Both the position numbers and the translations under genes were made by a program. From Bradyrhizobium monzae (lineage in GTDB: Bacteria > Pseudomonadota > Alphaproteobacteria > Rhizobiales > Xanthobacteraceae): a DNA stretch of 64,000 nt. The stretch's first letter is position 1. Every line of letters starts with the position of its first letter. Shown in pieces: positions 53,133 through 62,274 of the stretch. Under the pieces are notes generated by a model. It made no database searches and was not told the DNA's origin. It saw only the letters and a program-made list of their open reading frames with translations. The stretch covers positions 62,001-126,000 of the forward strand of contig NZ_JAIRDQ010000001.1 of the NCBI RefSeq assembly GCF_021458635.1. The letters are read 5' to 3'.

Positions 53133-54569
53133 TCACAGGATTGCCTCGAACGCGCTGCGGAGCGTTTCGTGCCGAAAGACAAAACCGCGGCTCAACGCCT
53201 TGTTCGGCAGCACGCGCTGACCGCCGAGCAGGAGCTCGTCGGCAAAGCCGCCGCCGATCCGGCGCAGCAGGCCACCGGGAATGCGTAACACAGCGGGGCG
53301 GTGCAGGCGGCGACCGAGCTCCTCGGTAAACTTTGCATTGGTGACCGGGATCGGCGCGGTGGCGTTGACGGGCCCCGAAAGATCGGGCGTCGCCATCACA
53401 TAGGCGATCAGCCGGATCAGGTCGTCGCGTTCGATCCAGGACATCCACTGCCGCCCGGTGCCGAGGGGACCACCGAGGCCGAACTCGAACGGCGTCAGCA
53501 TGCGCGTGATGAAGCCGCCTTCGGTGCCCAGCACGAGGCCGATACGCAAATTGACCACACGCACGCCGAACTCCTCCGCCGGCCGCGCCGCGGTCTCCCA
53601 GGCCGCGCACAGCTCGTGGCTGAAGCAGGCGTGAGATTTCGCCGACTCCGTCAGCACCTGGTCGGCCCATAGGCCGTACCAGCCGATCGCGGAGCCGCTG
53701 ACGAGCACCTCGGGCTTGCGCTCGAGCCGCGCGATCAGTTTTACGACCTCGCCGGTCATGTCGATGCGGGAGCCGATGATCTTCGCGCGCTTCGCCTCGG
53801 TCCACAGGCCATTGCCGATCGGCTCGCCGGCGAGATTGACGATGGCGTCGATGGGCGTGTCCGAGCCGAGCTGGTCGAGGCTGGTGATCAGCGTGACCGG
53901 CGGCGGCAGCATCTCAGCCTTCGCCGGATTGCGGATCAGCGCGATGACGTTGTGCCCGGCACCGCCGAGGCTCGCCGCAAGGCGGCTGCCGATGAAGCCG
54001 GTCGCGCCGGTGATCAGCACGGTCTTGCGGCCGGGGATCTTCTCGACGAGCCCGCTTGCAGGAACACTCTTCATGCGGCCGAGCCGGCGCACCGCGGCAA
54101 GATCCCTGACGCCGCAGAGCGCAGCGCCGATCGCGCAGGCGGTCGCGGCGATGCTGAGCAGGCCCTGATGAACGATCCTCACACCGAAGGGCTGCATCGC
54201 CCAATCGATCAGGACGGGCAGCAGCAGCACCAGGATGGCGCCGTAATTGATCGCGAGCAGCGTGTGATTGATCCGCTCGCTCGGTGGCAATTTCCGGCTC
54301 AGATCCTCCTCGACAAAATCCATCAGTGTGATGACGATCTCCGCAACCAGCACAGCGACGATCGCCAGTGCCAGTACGCCGTAGACCTCCAGCCAGCCGA
54401 GCAGCAGGAACAGCAGCGCATAGAGCATGTTGCGGATGCCGTGCAGCTTCAGCTCGAAGCGCTGTGAGGGGCGCCAGGCCAGGCGCTCGGTGAACTCGTG
54501 ATGATAGAAAGTGTCGAACACGCCCATCACGATCTGGATGGCGATGAGCGTCCACAAGAGCGGCGTCAC
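53133..54569 (-). CDS. Membrane domain fused to TIGR01777-type NAD-dependent epimerase
   Basis: 478 residues. The first ~170 residues form about five membrane helices (LLWTLIAIQIVMGVFDTFYH, NMLYALLFLLLGWLEVYGVL and others). From about 182 an SDR-type Rossmann fold starts with TVLITGATGFIGSRLAASLG, then VNLAGEPIGNGLWTEAKRAK (TIGR01777/YfcH signature) and SGSAIGWYG. The fusion of membrane part and epimerase is unusual. GTG at 54569 overlaps the DUF4166 stop (GTGA) and has GGGAGG upstream; the open frame continues in-frame far upstream but there overlaps DUF4166. Confidence 0.88.
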   Translation of the reverse strand: MTPLLWTLIAIQIVMGVFDTFYHHEFTERLAWRPSQRFELKLHGIRNMLYALLFLLLGWLEVYGVLALAIVAVLVAEIVITLMDFVEEDLSRKLPPSERINHTLLAINYGAILVLLLPVLIDWAMQPFGVRIVHQGLLSIAATACAIGAALCGVRDLAAVRRLGRMKSVPASGLVEKIPGRKTVLITGATGFIGSRLAASLGGAGHNVIALIRNPAKAEMLPPPVTLITSLDQLGSDTPIDAIVNLAGEPIGNGLWTEAKRAKIIGSRIDMTGEVVKLIARLERKPEVLVSGSAIGWYGLWADQVLTESAKSHACFSHELCAAWETAARPAEEFGVRVVNLRIGLVLGTEGGFITRMLTPFEFGLGGPLGTGRQWMSWIERDDLIRLIAYVMATPDLSGPVNATAPIPVTNAKFTEELGRRLHRPAVLRIPGGLLRRIGGGFADELLLGGQRVLPNKALSRGFVFRHETLRSAFEAIL

Positions 54570-55231
54570 GATACGGCCTCCCTGAAGGTGGCGGACTGGT
54601 GGATCAGCCCGCCGTAACGCGGATGAATGACATCGAGGGTGAAGCGGAACGCGCCCTCGCCGAGATCGGAATGCGTGACCGTGAGATCGCCCGGCGTGAG
54701 CCATTGTGGCAGCGGGATCCACAGGCCTCCGAGCTGCAGGCCATAGGCGGCGCTGCGGAAGGTCAGCGTCTCGCCTTCGACCGCGATGCGCAGCGCCATC
54801 GAGACGCCAAAGCCGACATATTCCTCGAGCCCGGTCGGGCCGGCGAAGCGCTTGGCGGAGTGGATCACCTGCGGAAAACCGCGCTTGCGCGCGCAGATGC
54901 GGGTCCAGGTCTGGCCTCCGGTTGCGCCGTCCTCGGTGACTGTGACGATCATGGGTACGCCGGTGTCGCGTCCCGTCGGCAGCGGCCCGCCGATCAGGCG
55001 CGCCACTTGTGCGAACCACCGGCCGATGTCGCTGAAAGAGACCTCGTCGACGATTCCGACATAGACCACGCTGTCACCATCGGCGACGCGCTTCGAGAAG
55101 CGCCGCCAGGTCGCGAGCGGCAGGCGGCCCCAATCCTCGTCCGACAACAGCGCGCGGAAGCGGCGGTCGTCGAGCAGTTTGACGTGAGCGGAGGGAGTTG
55201 CGTTGGAGCCTGATAATCGAGCCGACGTCAT
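54566..55231 (-). CDS. DUF4166 protein, middle gene of the gbsR operon
   Basis: 221 residues. DUF4166-type domain, known from saccharopine-dehydrogenase-like fusion proteins: ARLIGGPLPTGRDTGVPMIV, WTRICARKRGFPQVIHSAKR, LQLGGLWIPLPQWLTPGDLT and FTLDVIHPRYGGLIHQSATF. Function unknown. GAGGAGG precedes the ATG at 55229-55231. It lies 16 bp after gbsR and overlaps the epimerase start. Confidence 0.85.
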   Translation of the reverse strand: MTSARLSGSNATPSAHVKLLDDRRFRALLSDEDWGRLPLATWRRFSKRVADGDSVVYVGIVDEVSFSDIGRWFAQVARLIGGPLPTGRDTGVPMIVTVTEDGATGGQTWTRICARKRGFPQVIHSAKRFAGPTGLEEYVGFGVSMALRIAVEGETLTFRSAAYGLQLGGLWIPLPQWLTPGDLTVTHSDLGEGAFRFTLDVIHPRYGGLIHQSATFREAVS

Positions 55232-55247
55232 CACACCCTCCTCGGAA

Positions 55248-55805
55248 CTATTTGGCCTTACCCAGCGGCAGCAGGTTGGCGATCTTCTCGCCAAGCCGCA
55301 TCAAGGCGACCAACCGCGGCCGCGGCACTTTCAGCATCTGCATGAACCAGTGGTCGGCGAGCTCGGTGAAGGCGAGCATCTCCTTCAACCGTTTGCTCGC
55401 GACAGGATTGATGGTCGGATCCTCGGCGGCATCAGACACGCAGGCCCGCAGCGCCGTGATCGCGGGATCGAGCTCCCGCTCCTTGCGCCGCGCCGCGATA
55501 CGGGCTGCGACCTCCCAGATGTCGGTCTCGGCCTCGTAATGATCGCGGCGGTCGCCCAGGATCGGCACCCGCCGGATCAGGTTCCAGGCGAGAAGCTCCT
55601 TCAAGGAATTGGAAACGTTGGACCGCGCCATGCCGAGCGTGTCGGCGATGTCCTCGGCCGTCATCGGCGCCTCGGCCAGATAGAGCAGCCCGTGAATCTG
55701 GCTGACCGAGCGGTTGACGCCCCACTGATCCCCCATGTCGCCCCAATGCAGGATGAAGCGCTCGACCGCGGCAGGGAGTTTCTTCTTTCCGGTTATTTCT
55801 GTCAT
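55248..55805 (-). CDS. GbsR/MarR-family transcriptional regulator
   Basis: 185 residues. Winged helix-turn-helix with QIHGLLYLAEAPMTAEDIAD and LGMARSNVSNSLKELLAWNL, followed by a helical dimerisation part, as in GbsR-type MarR relatives. It heads an operon with the DUF4166 and membrane-epimerase genes. A 22-bp palindrome overlaps its own ATG, so it probably represses itself and the operon. The ATG at 55805 has no clear ribosome site, perhaps because operator and start overlap. Confidence 0.9.
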   Translation of the reverse strand: MTEITGKKKLPAAVERFILHWGDMGDQWGVNRSVSQIHGLLYLAEAPMTAEDIADTLGMARSNVSNSLKELLAWNLIRRVPILGDRRDHYEAETDIWEVAARIAARRKERELDPAITALRACVSDAAEDPTINPVASKRLKEMLAFTELADHWFMQMLKVPRPRLVALMRLGEKIANLLPLGKAK

Positions 55806-55815
55806 AACAGAAATA
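55794..55815. promoter_or_regulatory. Operator palindrome straddling the gbsR start codon
   Basis: TATTTCTGT and ACAGAAATA form perfect 9-bp arms around a CATA centre (TATG on the minus strand), which contains the gbsR start codon ATG. The arrangement predicts that the bound regulator blocks its own transcription or initiation. Confidence 0.7.
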
Positions 55816-55907
55816 TCTGACGACTGAGATTGCGTGTCAAGTGCCTGAAGGCCCGCCCCTGCTGTATACCGTCGAGGGGATTTGCCTAAGAATCCTTCAA
55901 ACGGAGG

Positions 55908-55932
55908 GGAACCAAACGAATCTTCACGCGTT
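55908..55932 (+). promoter_or_regulatory. EcfG-type promoter of the hybrid histidine kinase
   Basis: GGAAC (55908-55912), 16 bases, CGTT (55929-55932), a perfect match to the general-stress consensus, 27 bp before the kinase ATG at 55959. Confidence 0.75.
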
Positions 55933-55958
55933 TGCTCCCGTCGAGGCGGGGTCCAGGA

Positions 55959-57479
55959 ATGGTTAAAAAGTCCAGTCAACAGAGAGACTTGTTCGAAAGC
56001 GAGCGGAGTTTCCGGCTGTTGGTGGAGGGAGTCGCGGACTACGCGCTCTATATGCTCGATCCCACCGGCATCATCACGAGCTGGAACATCGGCGGCGAGC
56101 GGATCAAGGGCTATTCGCCCCGGGAGATTCTCGGCCAGCATTTCTCGCGCTTCTATACCGAGACCGACCGCGCCAACGGCAAGCCGGCGCGGGCCCTCGG
56201 CATCGCCCGGGATCACGGCCGCTACGAGGAGGAAGGCTGGCGCGTCCGCAAGGACGGCACGTTCTTCTGGGCGAGCGTCATCATCGACCCGATCTACGAG
56301 GACGGCGCCCTCGTCGGCTTCGCCAAGATCACCCGCGACATCACCGAGCGCCGCAATACTCAGCTCAAGCTCGAGGCAATGCAGACGCAGCTTGCCGAGT
56401 CGCAGAAATTCGATGCGCTCGGCCAGCTCACCGGCGGCGTTGCGCACGACTTCAACAACCTCCTGATGATCATCACCGGCAGCCTTCACATCCTGAAGAA
56501 AGGCGATGCCGACGATGAGAAGTTCCGGCGGGCGATCTCCGCGATTGATACCGCCTCCAAGCGTGGTGCAGCGTTGACCGCTCAGCTGCTGACCTTCGCG
56601 CGGCGGCAAAGCGTCAATCCACAGGCGATCCGCTTCGGTGAGCGGATCGACGCGATCCGCGAGGTTCTGAACGCCGGCGTCGGCAGCGCGGTTCGTCTCG
56701 CCTTCGACATCGACCGCGAGGTCTGGCCGGTCAAGGCTGACGTCTCAGAGCTCGAGACGGGACTGCTCAATCTCGTCATCAATGCGCGCGACGCCATGCC
56801 CGACGGCGGCACGGTGACGATCGGCGCGCACAACATCGTGCTGGATGATCCGTTCTACAGCGGTGAATTCGTCGCCATTACCGTCACGGATACCGGGCTC
56901 GGCATCCCCTCGGACGTCGTCGACAAGATCTTCGAGCCGTTCTTCACGACGAAGCCGGTCGGAAAAGGCACCGGCCTCGGCCTTTCTCAGGTGCACGGCT
57001 TTGCACACCAGGCGGGCGGCACGATCAAGGTCGCAAGCGAGCTCGGCAAGGGCACGACCTTCACCATCCTGCTGCCGCGCGCGATCGCGGCCGTGCCGAA
57101 CGAGCCCCTCGAGACGGCGCCGGTGCGCGGCAGCGGCACCGTGCTGCTGGTCGAAGACAATCCCGATGTCGCCATCGTCAGCATCGGCCTTTTGGAGCAG
57201 CTCGGCTATCGCGTGCGCCGGGTTGCGGATGCCGAATCCGCGCTGCGCGAGCTCGAGAACAACGGCGTCGACTTCGTGTTCTCCGACATCGTGATGCCCG
57301 GCAAGATGGACGGGCTCGGCCTCGCCCATCGCCTGCGCGAGATTCACCCCGACCTGCCGATCCTGCTCGCCAGCGGCTACAGCGAAGCCGCCGCCGACGT
57401 GCGCGGCGACTTCCCCATCCTGCGCAAGCCGTATGAGATCCACGAGCTCAGCGAAGCGATCTCGAAGCTGCCCAAGTGA
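55959..57479 (+). CDS. PAS hybrid histidine kinase
   Basis: 506 residues: PAS (about 13-130, with [20 protein letters not shown]), HisKA (H163 in [11 protein letters not shown]), HATPase ([25 protein letters not shown]), and a C-terminal receiver (about 390-506) with phospho-acceptor D443 in [10 protein letters not shown]. No membrane helix, so it is cytoplasmic. The closed H-box-receiver arrangement suggests a phosphorelay. The ATG at 55959 has AGGA just upstream. A perfect EcfG-type promoter lies 27 bp before it, predicting general-stress expression. Confidence 0.94.
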   Translation: MVKKSSQQRDLFESERSFRLLVEGVADYALYMLDPTGIITSWNIGGERIKGYSPREILGQHFSRFYTETDRANGKPARALGIARDHGRYEEEGWRVRKDGTFFWASVIIDPIYEDGALVGFAKITRDITERRNTQLKLEAMQTQLAESQKFDALGQLTGGVAHDFNNLLMIITGSLHILKKGDADDEKFRRAISAIDTASKRGAALTAQLLTFARRQSVNPQAIRFGERIDAIREVLNAGVGSAVRLAFDIDREVWPVKADVSELETGLLNLVINARDAMPDGGTVTIGAHNIVLDDPFYSGEFVAITVTDTGLGIPSDVVDKIFEPFFTTKPVGKGTGLGLSQVHGFAHQAGGTIKVASELGKGTTFTILLPRAIAAVPNEPLETAPVRGSGTVLLVEDNPDVAIVSIGLLEQLGYRVRRVADAESALRELENNGVDFVFSDIVMPGKMDGLGLAHRLREIHPDLPILLASGYSEAAADVRGDFPILRKPYEIHELSEAISKLPK

Positions 57480-57486
57480 CGGCCAA

Positions 57487-57786
57487 CTAAACCGTCGGCA
57501 ACACCGAGAACGCTTCCCCTGCCCGGCGCAGGTTCAGCTCATCGACGCTGGCCGTCTCGCTCGTCACGCTATCCACGCGCGACGACGGCGGGCCGTGACG
57601 GCATAGCGCGACCATGTCGGCGACGTGTTTCGGCGCACCTGCGAACAGCGCTTCGACGCTGCCGTCGCGGCGGTTGCGGACCCAGCCCTCAAGGCCACAA
57701 GTCACCGCCTGGGACTCGACCCAGGCCCGATAGCCAACGCCTTGGACGCGGCCGCGGACCATGACCTGGAGGATCGCGCGGCTCAT
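57487..57786 (-). CDS. acyP: Acylphosphatase
   Basis: 99 residues. Acylphosphatase motif [20 protein letters not shown] with the catalytic arginine in GVGYR, then [20 protein letters not shown] with the conserved Asn. It hydrolyses acyl phosphates such as acetyl phosphate and carbamoyl phosphate. Its ATG overlaps the stop of the oxaloacetate decarboxylase gene upstream (ATGA), so the two are co-translated. Convergent with the histidine kinase gene, whose stop is 7 bp away. Confidence 0.95.
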   Translation of the reverse strand: MSRAILQVMVRGRVQGVGYRAWVESQAVTCGLEGWVRNRRDGSVEALFAGAPKHVADMVALCRHGPPSSRVDSVTSETASVDELNLRRAGEAFSVLPTV

Positions 57787-58649
57787 TTCTTCAGCCCGAG
57801 GAGATCGGCGCTGCGCGCTTTCACTTCGGCTTCGCGGATGACGCGATTGGTCAGCTCCGCGGACGGCAATCCCTTCAGCGCTTTCGGCGCCGTGCCCTCG
57901 CGCAACGCCTTCTGGACTTCGTAGACCGCTTGCGTCGCCGCCGCGATCGGCGCGTGGCCCTGAAGCGCGATGCGGACGCGTTGGCCGGCGAGATAGTCGA
58001 TCGCGTTCAATTCGTCCGGCGCGCCACCGAGCACGATCGGCAGGCGCGTTGCCGATACGATGGCCTCGAGCTCGGCGCGCGACTTGATGCCGGTGAAGAA
58101 CAGCGCATCGACGCCGGTCGCCTCATAGGCCTTGGCGCGGCGGATCGCGTCCTCGATCGAGCTGATCGAGGCCGCACCGGTGCGGCCCATGATGACCAGC
58201 GAGGGATCGCTGCGGCCGTCGAGCGCGGCCTTCATCTTGCCGACGCCCTCCTCCAGCGAGATCAGCTGTGCCTTTGTCTCGCCAAATGCGGCCGGCAGCA
58301 GCGTGTCCTCGATGGTGAGACCGGCCGCCCCCGCTGTCTCCAGCTCCTGCACCGTGCGGCGCACGTTCAGGGCATTGCCATAGCCGTGATCGGCATCGAC
58401 CAGCACGGGCAGCGCCGCGGCGCGCGACATTCGCCGCATCTGCTCGGCCAGCTCGGTGAGCGTGATCAGCGTGATGTCGGGATCGCCGAGCACGGCCAGG
58501 GAGGCCACCGAACCGCCGAACATGCCGAGGGGGAAACCGAGATCCTCGGCAATGCGGATCGAGATCGCGTCATAGACCGAGCCGGGATGGACGCAGGTCC
58601 CGCCCGACAGGATGGAACGCAGTTTCTCGCGGCGGGAACGGAAGGCCAT
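57783..58649 (-). CDS. Oxaloacetate decarboxylase, PEP mutase/isocitrate lyase superfamily
   Basis: 288 residues. TIM-barrel of the PEP mutase family with [40 protein letters not shown] (metal-binding aspartates) and [15 protein letters not shown]. This matches the PA4872-type oxaloacetate decarboxylase group. It lacks the usual isocitrate-lyase KKCGH loop, so it is not AceA. It converts oxaloacetate to pyruvate and CO2. Upstream lies pccA (110-bp gap containing a repeat); downstream acyP overlaps its stop. Confidence 0.88.
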   Translation of the reverse strand: MAFRSRREKLRSILSGGTCVHPGSVYDAISIRIAEDLGFPLGMFGGSVASLAVLGDPDITLITLTELAEQMRRMSRAAALPVLVDADHGYGNALNVRRTVQELETAGAAGLTIEDTLLPAAFGETKAQLISLEEGVGKMKAALDGRSDPSLVIMGRTGAASISSIEDAIRRAKAYEATGVDALFFTGIKSRAELEAIVSATRLPIVLGGAPDELNAIDYLAGQRVRIALQGHAPIAAATQAVYEVQKALREGTAPKALKGLPSAELTNRVIREAEVKARSADLLGLKK

Positions 58650-58690
58650 GGTACTGTCTCTTTCTGGGGCTTACGAAGCTGCCCAATCTC

Positions 58691-58721
58691 CGTCATTGCG
58701 AGCGCAGCGAAGCAATCCAGA
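58691..58721. repeat. Common alphaproteobacterial intergenic repeat element
   Basis: CGTCATTGCGAGCGCAGCGA, then AGCAATCCAGA, is a wording I recall as very common in Bradyrhizobium and Rhodopseudomonas intergenic DNA. It lies in the 109-bp gap between pccA and the oxaloacetate decarboxylase gene. Confidence 0.7.
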
Positions 58722-58758
58722 GATGCATCCGCGGCGACCGCCCGCACCGCTCACATCC

Positions 58759-60774
<2,016 letters not shown>

Positions 60775-60948
60775 GCTTTTCTTGGGTCTCGACCTTGGGC
60801 GGGACCCTTCCCTGGCCGTTGGGACCTATGAGGGATGGGCCGTGTGCTCCCGTGGTACATCAAAATTGGCCGGAGGCAACGGTCTAAATCCAACCCGGCT
60901 GGCGTACCAGCGCAAGACCGATCGAGCCCGGCGAACCCCTTGGATCAC

Positions 60949-62031
60949 CTACGGCTTCCCGGCCTTGGCCCTATCCTTGGCCACGTCCCGGACCAGGTTG
61001 TGAATGAAGCCCAGTTTGGCGACCACGGCCGATGACAGGATGAAGGGATAGAGGTCGCGCAGGCCCATGGCGCGGTTGACGCTGTTCATGGCGAAGGTAA
61101 AGGGCAGCCATGCGTCGATGATCGCCTCGACGCCTTTCGCCTCGTAGGGGTTGAACCGGATTCGCGTCGACAACTCCCCGTCGCGGTCGACCTTGGGGCG
61201 CACCTCCATGCCGAACTCCGAGGCCATTTCCAGGGTGTCGACGATGTGGAGGTAATGCGCCCAGGTCTCGGCGAAGTCTTCCCAGGGGTGCGTCGTCGCA
61301 TAGGCCGAGACGTAATTCTGCTGCCAGTCCGGTGGGGCGCCTTCGGCATAGTGGCGCTGCAGTGCCTCGCCGTAGTCAACGGAATCGTCGCCGAACACCG
61401 CACGGCATTCGTCCAGTTTGCCGCCGCCGCGCACCAGCGCGTCCCAGAAATAGTGCCCGACCTCGTGGCGGAAATGCCCAAGCAACGTGCGATACGGCTC
61501 GCCCATCTCCAGCCGTCGCCGCTCGCGCTCGATGGTATCGGTCTCGGTGAGCGCGATCGTGATCAGGCCGTTGTCGTGGCCGGTCAGGACCTTCTGTCCG
61601 CTGTTCGGATCGTCGGCGAGGAAATTGAAGATCAGGCCGTGCTCGGGGTTGTCCTGCCGGGTCTGGAGCGGGAGCTTCCAGCGGATCAGCGAATAGAACA
61701 GCCGATGCTTCGCGACCTCCAGCTCGCGCCAGCCGGCGAGCTGCGCGGGGTCAGAGAGATCAGGCACGATGCCGTTGTGGCGGCAGGCCCGGCAATAGCC
61801 GGTGGCATCGCTGACATCGGTCAGCCAGTTGCAGGCGTCGTACTCGGCATTGCGGCACAGCATCCGCCCCTTGCCCTTGTCGGCGAGCGTGGCCCAGCCC
61901 TGCCCGTCCGGCTCGATCGCCGACATCGTCTCCTTCTCCGGCAGGAAGGCGACCTTGTGGCCGCAACGTTCGCAGGCGCGGTTCTCGAAATAGAGAACAT
62001 TGCCGCAGGCCTGGCAGACAAAGAGCTTCAA
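60949..62031 (-). CDS. Zinc-ribbon metallopeptidase (COG4307)
   Basis: 360 residues. Two zinc-ribbon-like cysteine groups lie at the N terminus (CQAC at 6-9 and C20-x2-C23, then C59, C67, C80 and C83). The HExxH active site is HEVGH at 189-193 (FRHEVGHYFW), and ETWAHYLHIVD is a likely third-ligand segment. It matches the putative zinc-binding metallopeptidase family COG4307. No signal peptide. Divergent from the second histidine kinase; an imperfect minus-strand EcfG-like promoter lies about 57 bp upstream. The 174-bp gap before pccA shows nothing. Confidence 0.85.
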   Translation of the reverse strand: MKLFVCQACGNVLYFENRACERCGHKVAFLPEKETMSAIEPDGQGWATLADKGKGRMLCRNAEYDACNWLTDVSDATGYCRACRHNGIVPDLSDPAQLAGWRELEVAKHRLFYSLIRWKLPLQTRQDNPEHGLIFNFLADDPNSGQKVLTGHDNGLITIALTETDTIERERRRLEMGEPYRTLLGHFRHEVGHYFWDALVRGGGKLDECRAVFGDDSVDYGEALQRHYAEGAPPDWQQNYVSAYATTHPWEDFAETWAHYLHIVDTLEMASEFGMEVRPKVDRDGELSTRIRFNPYEAKGVEAIIDAWLPFTFAMNSVNRAMGLRDLYPFILSSAVVAKLGFIHNLVRDVAKDRAKAGKP

Positions 62032-62119
62032 GATTTAGCCTCTCTGGAAAGGGTGCGTTACGAATGAGAGTCGTAGCGCCTCGCAGATACGCGCCCGCGG
62101 GCTCATCGTTCCAACGTTT

Positions 62120-62144
62120 GGAACAAATAGCCAGACCCCGCGTT
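62120..62144 (+). promoter_or_regulatory. EcfG-type promoter of the second histidine kinase
   Basis: GGAAC (62120-62124), 16 bases, CGTT (62141-62144), perfect. It is back to back with GTTCC (62108-62112), a minus-strand GGAAC followed 16 bases later by the imperfect CGTA, pointing at the metallopeptidase gene. GTTCCAA and TTGGAAC form an inverted repeat. Confidence 0.7.
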
Positions 62145-62274
62145 CGTTCATACCCGCCACACGCCGTCCGGTGGGCGTTTCCGAGCCTATTCGCTTTTGA
62201 GCAATGGCTATCACGCTTTGTCTGTGTGAATATCGGCTCGGCACGCGCGCTTCCGCATCACAACGGCCGACGCC

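Noticed and set aside
54570..55019. Upstream in-frame extension of the membrane-epimerase gene
   Set aside because: It overlaps the DUF4166 coding region in another frame and reads as basic low-complexity sequence; a GTG with a strong ribosome site at 54569 explains the start.
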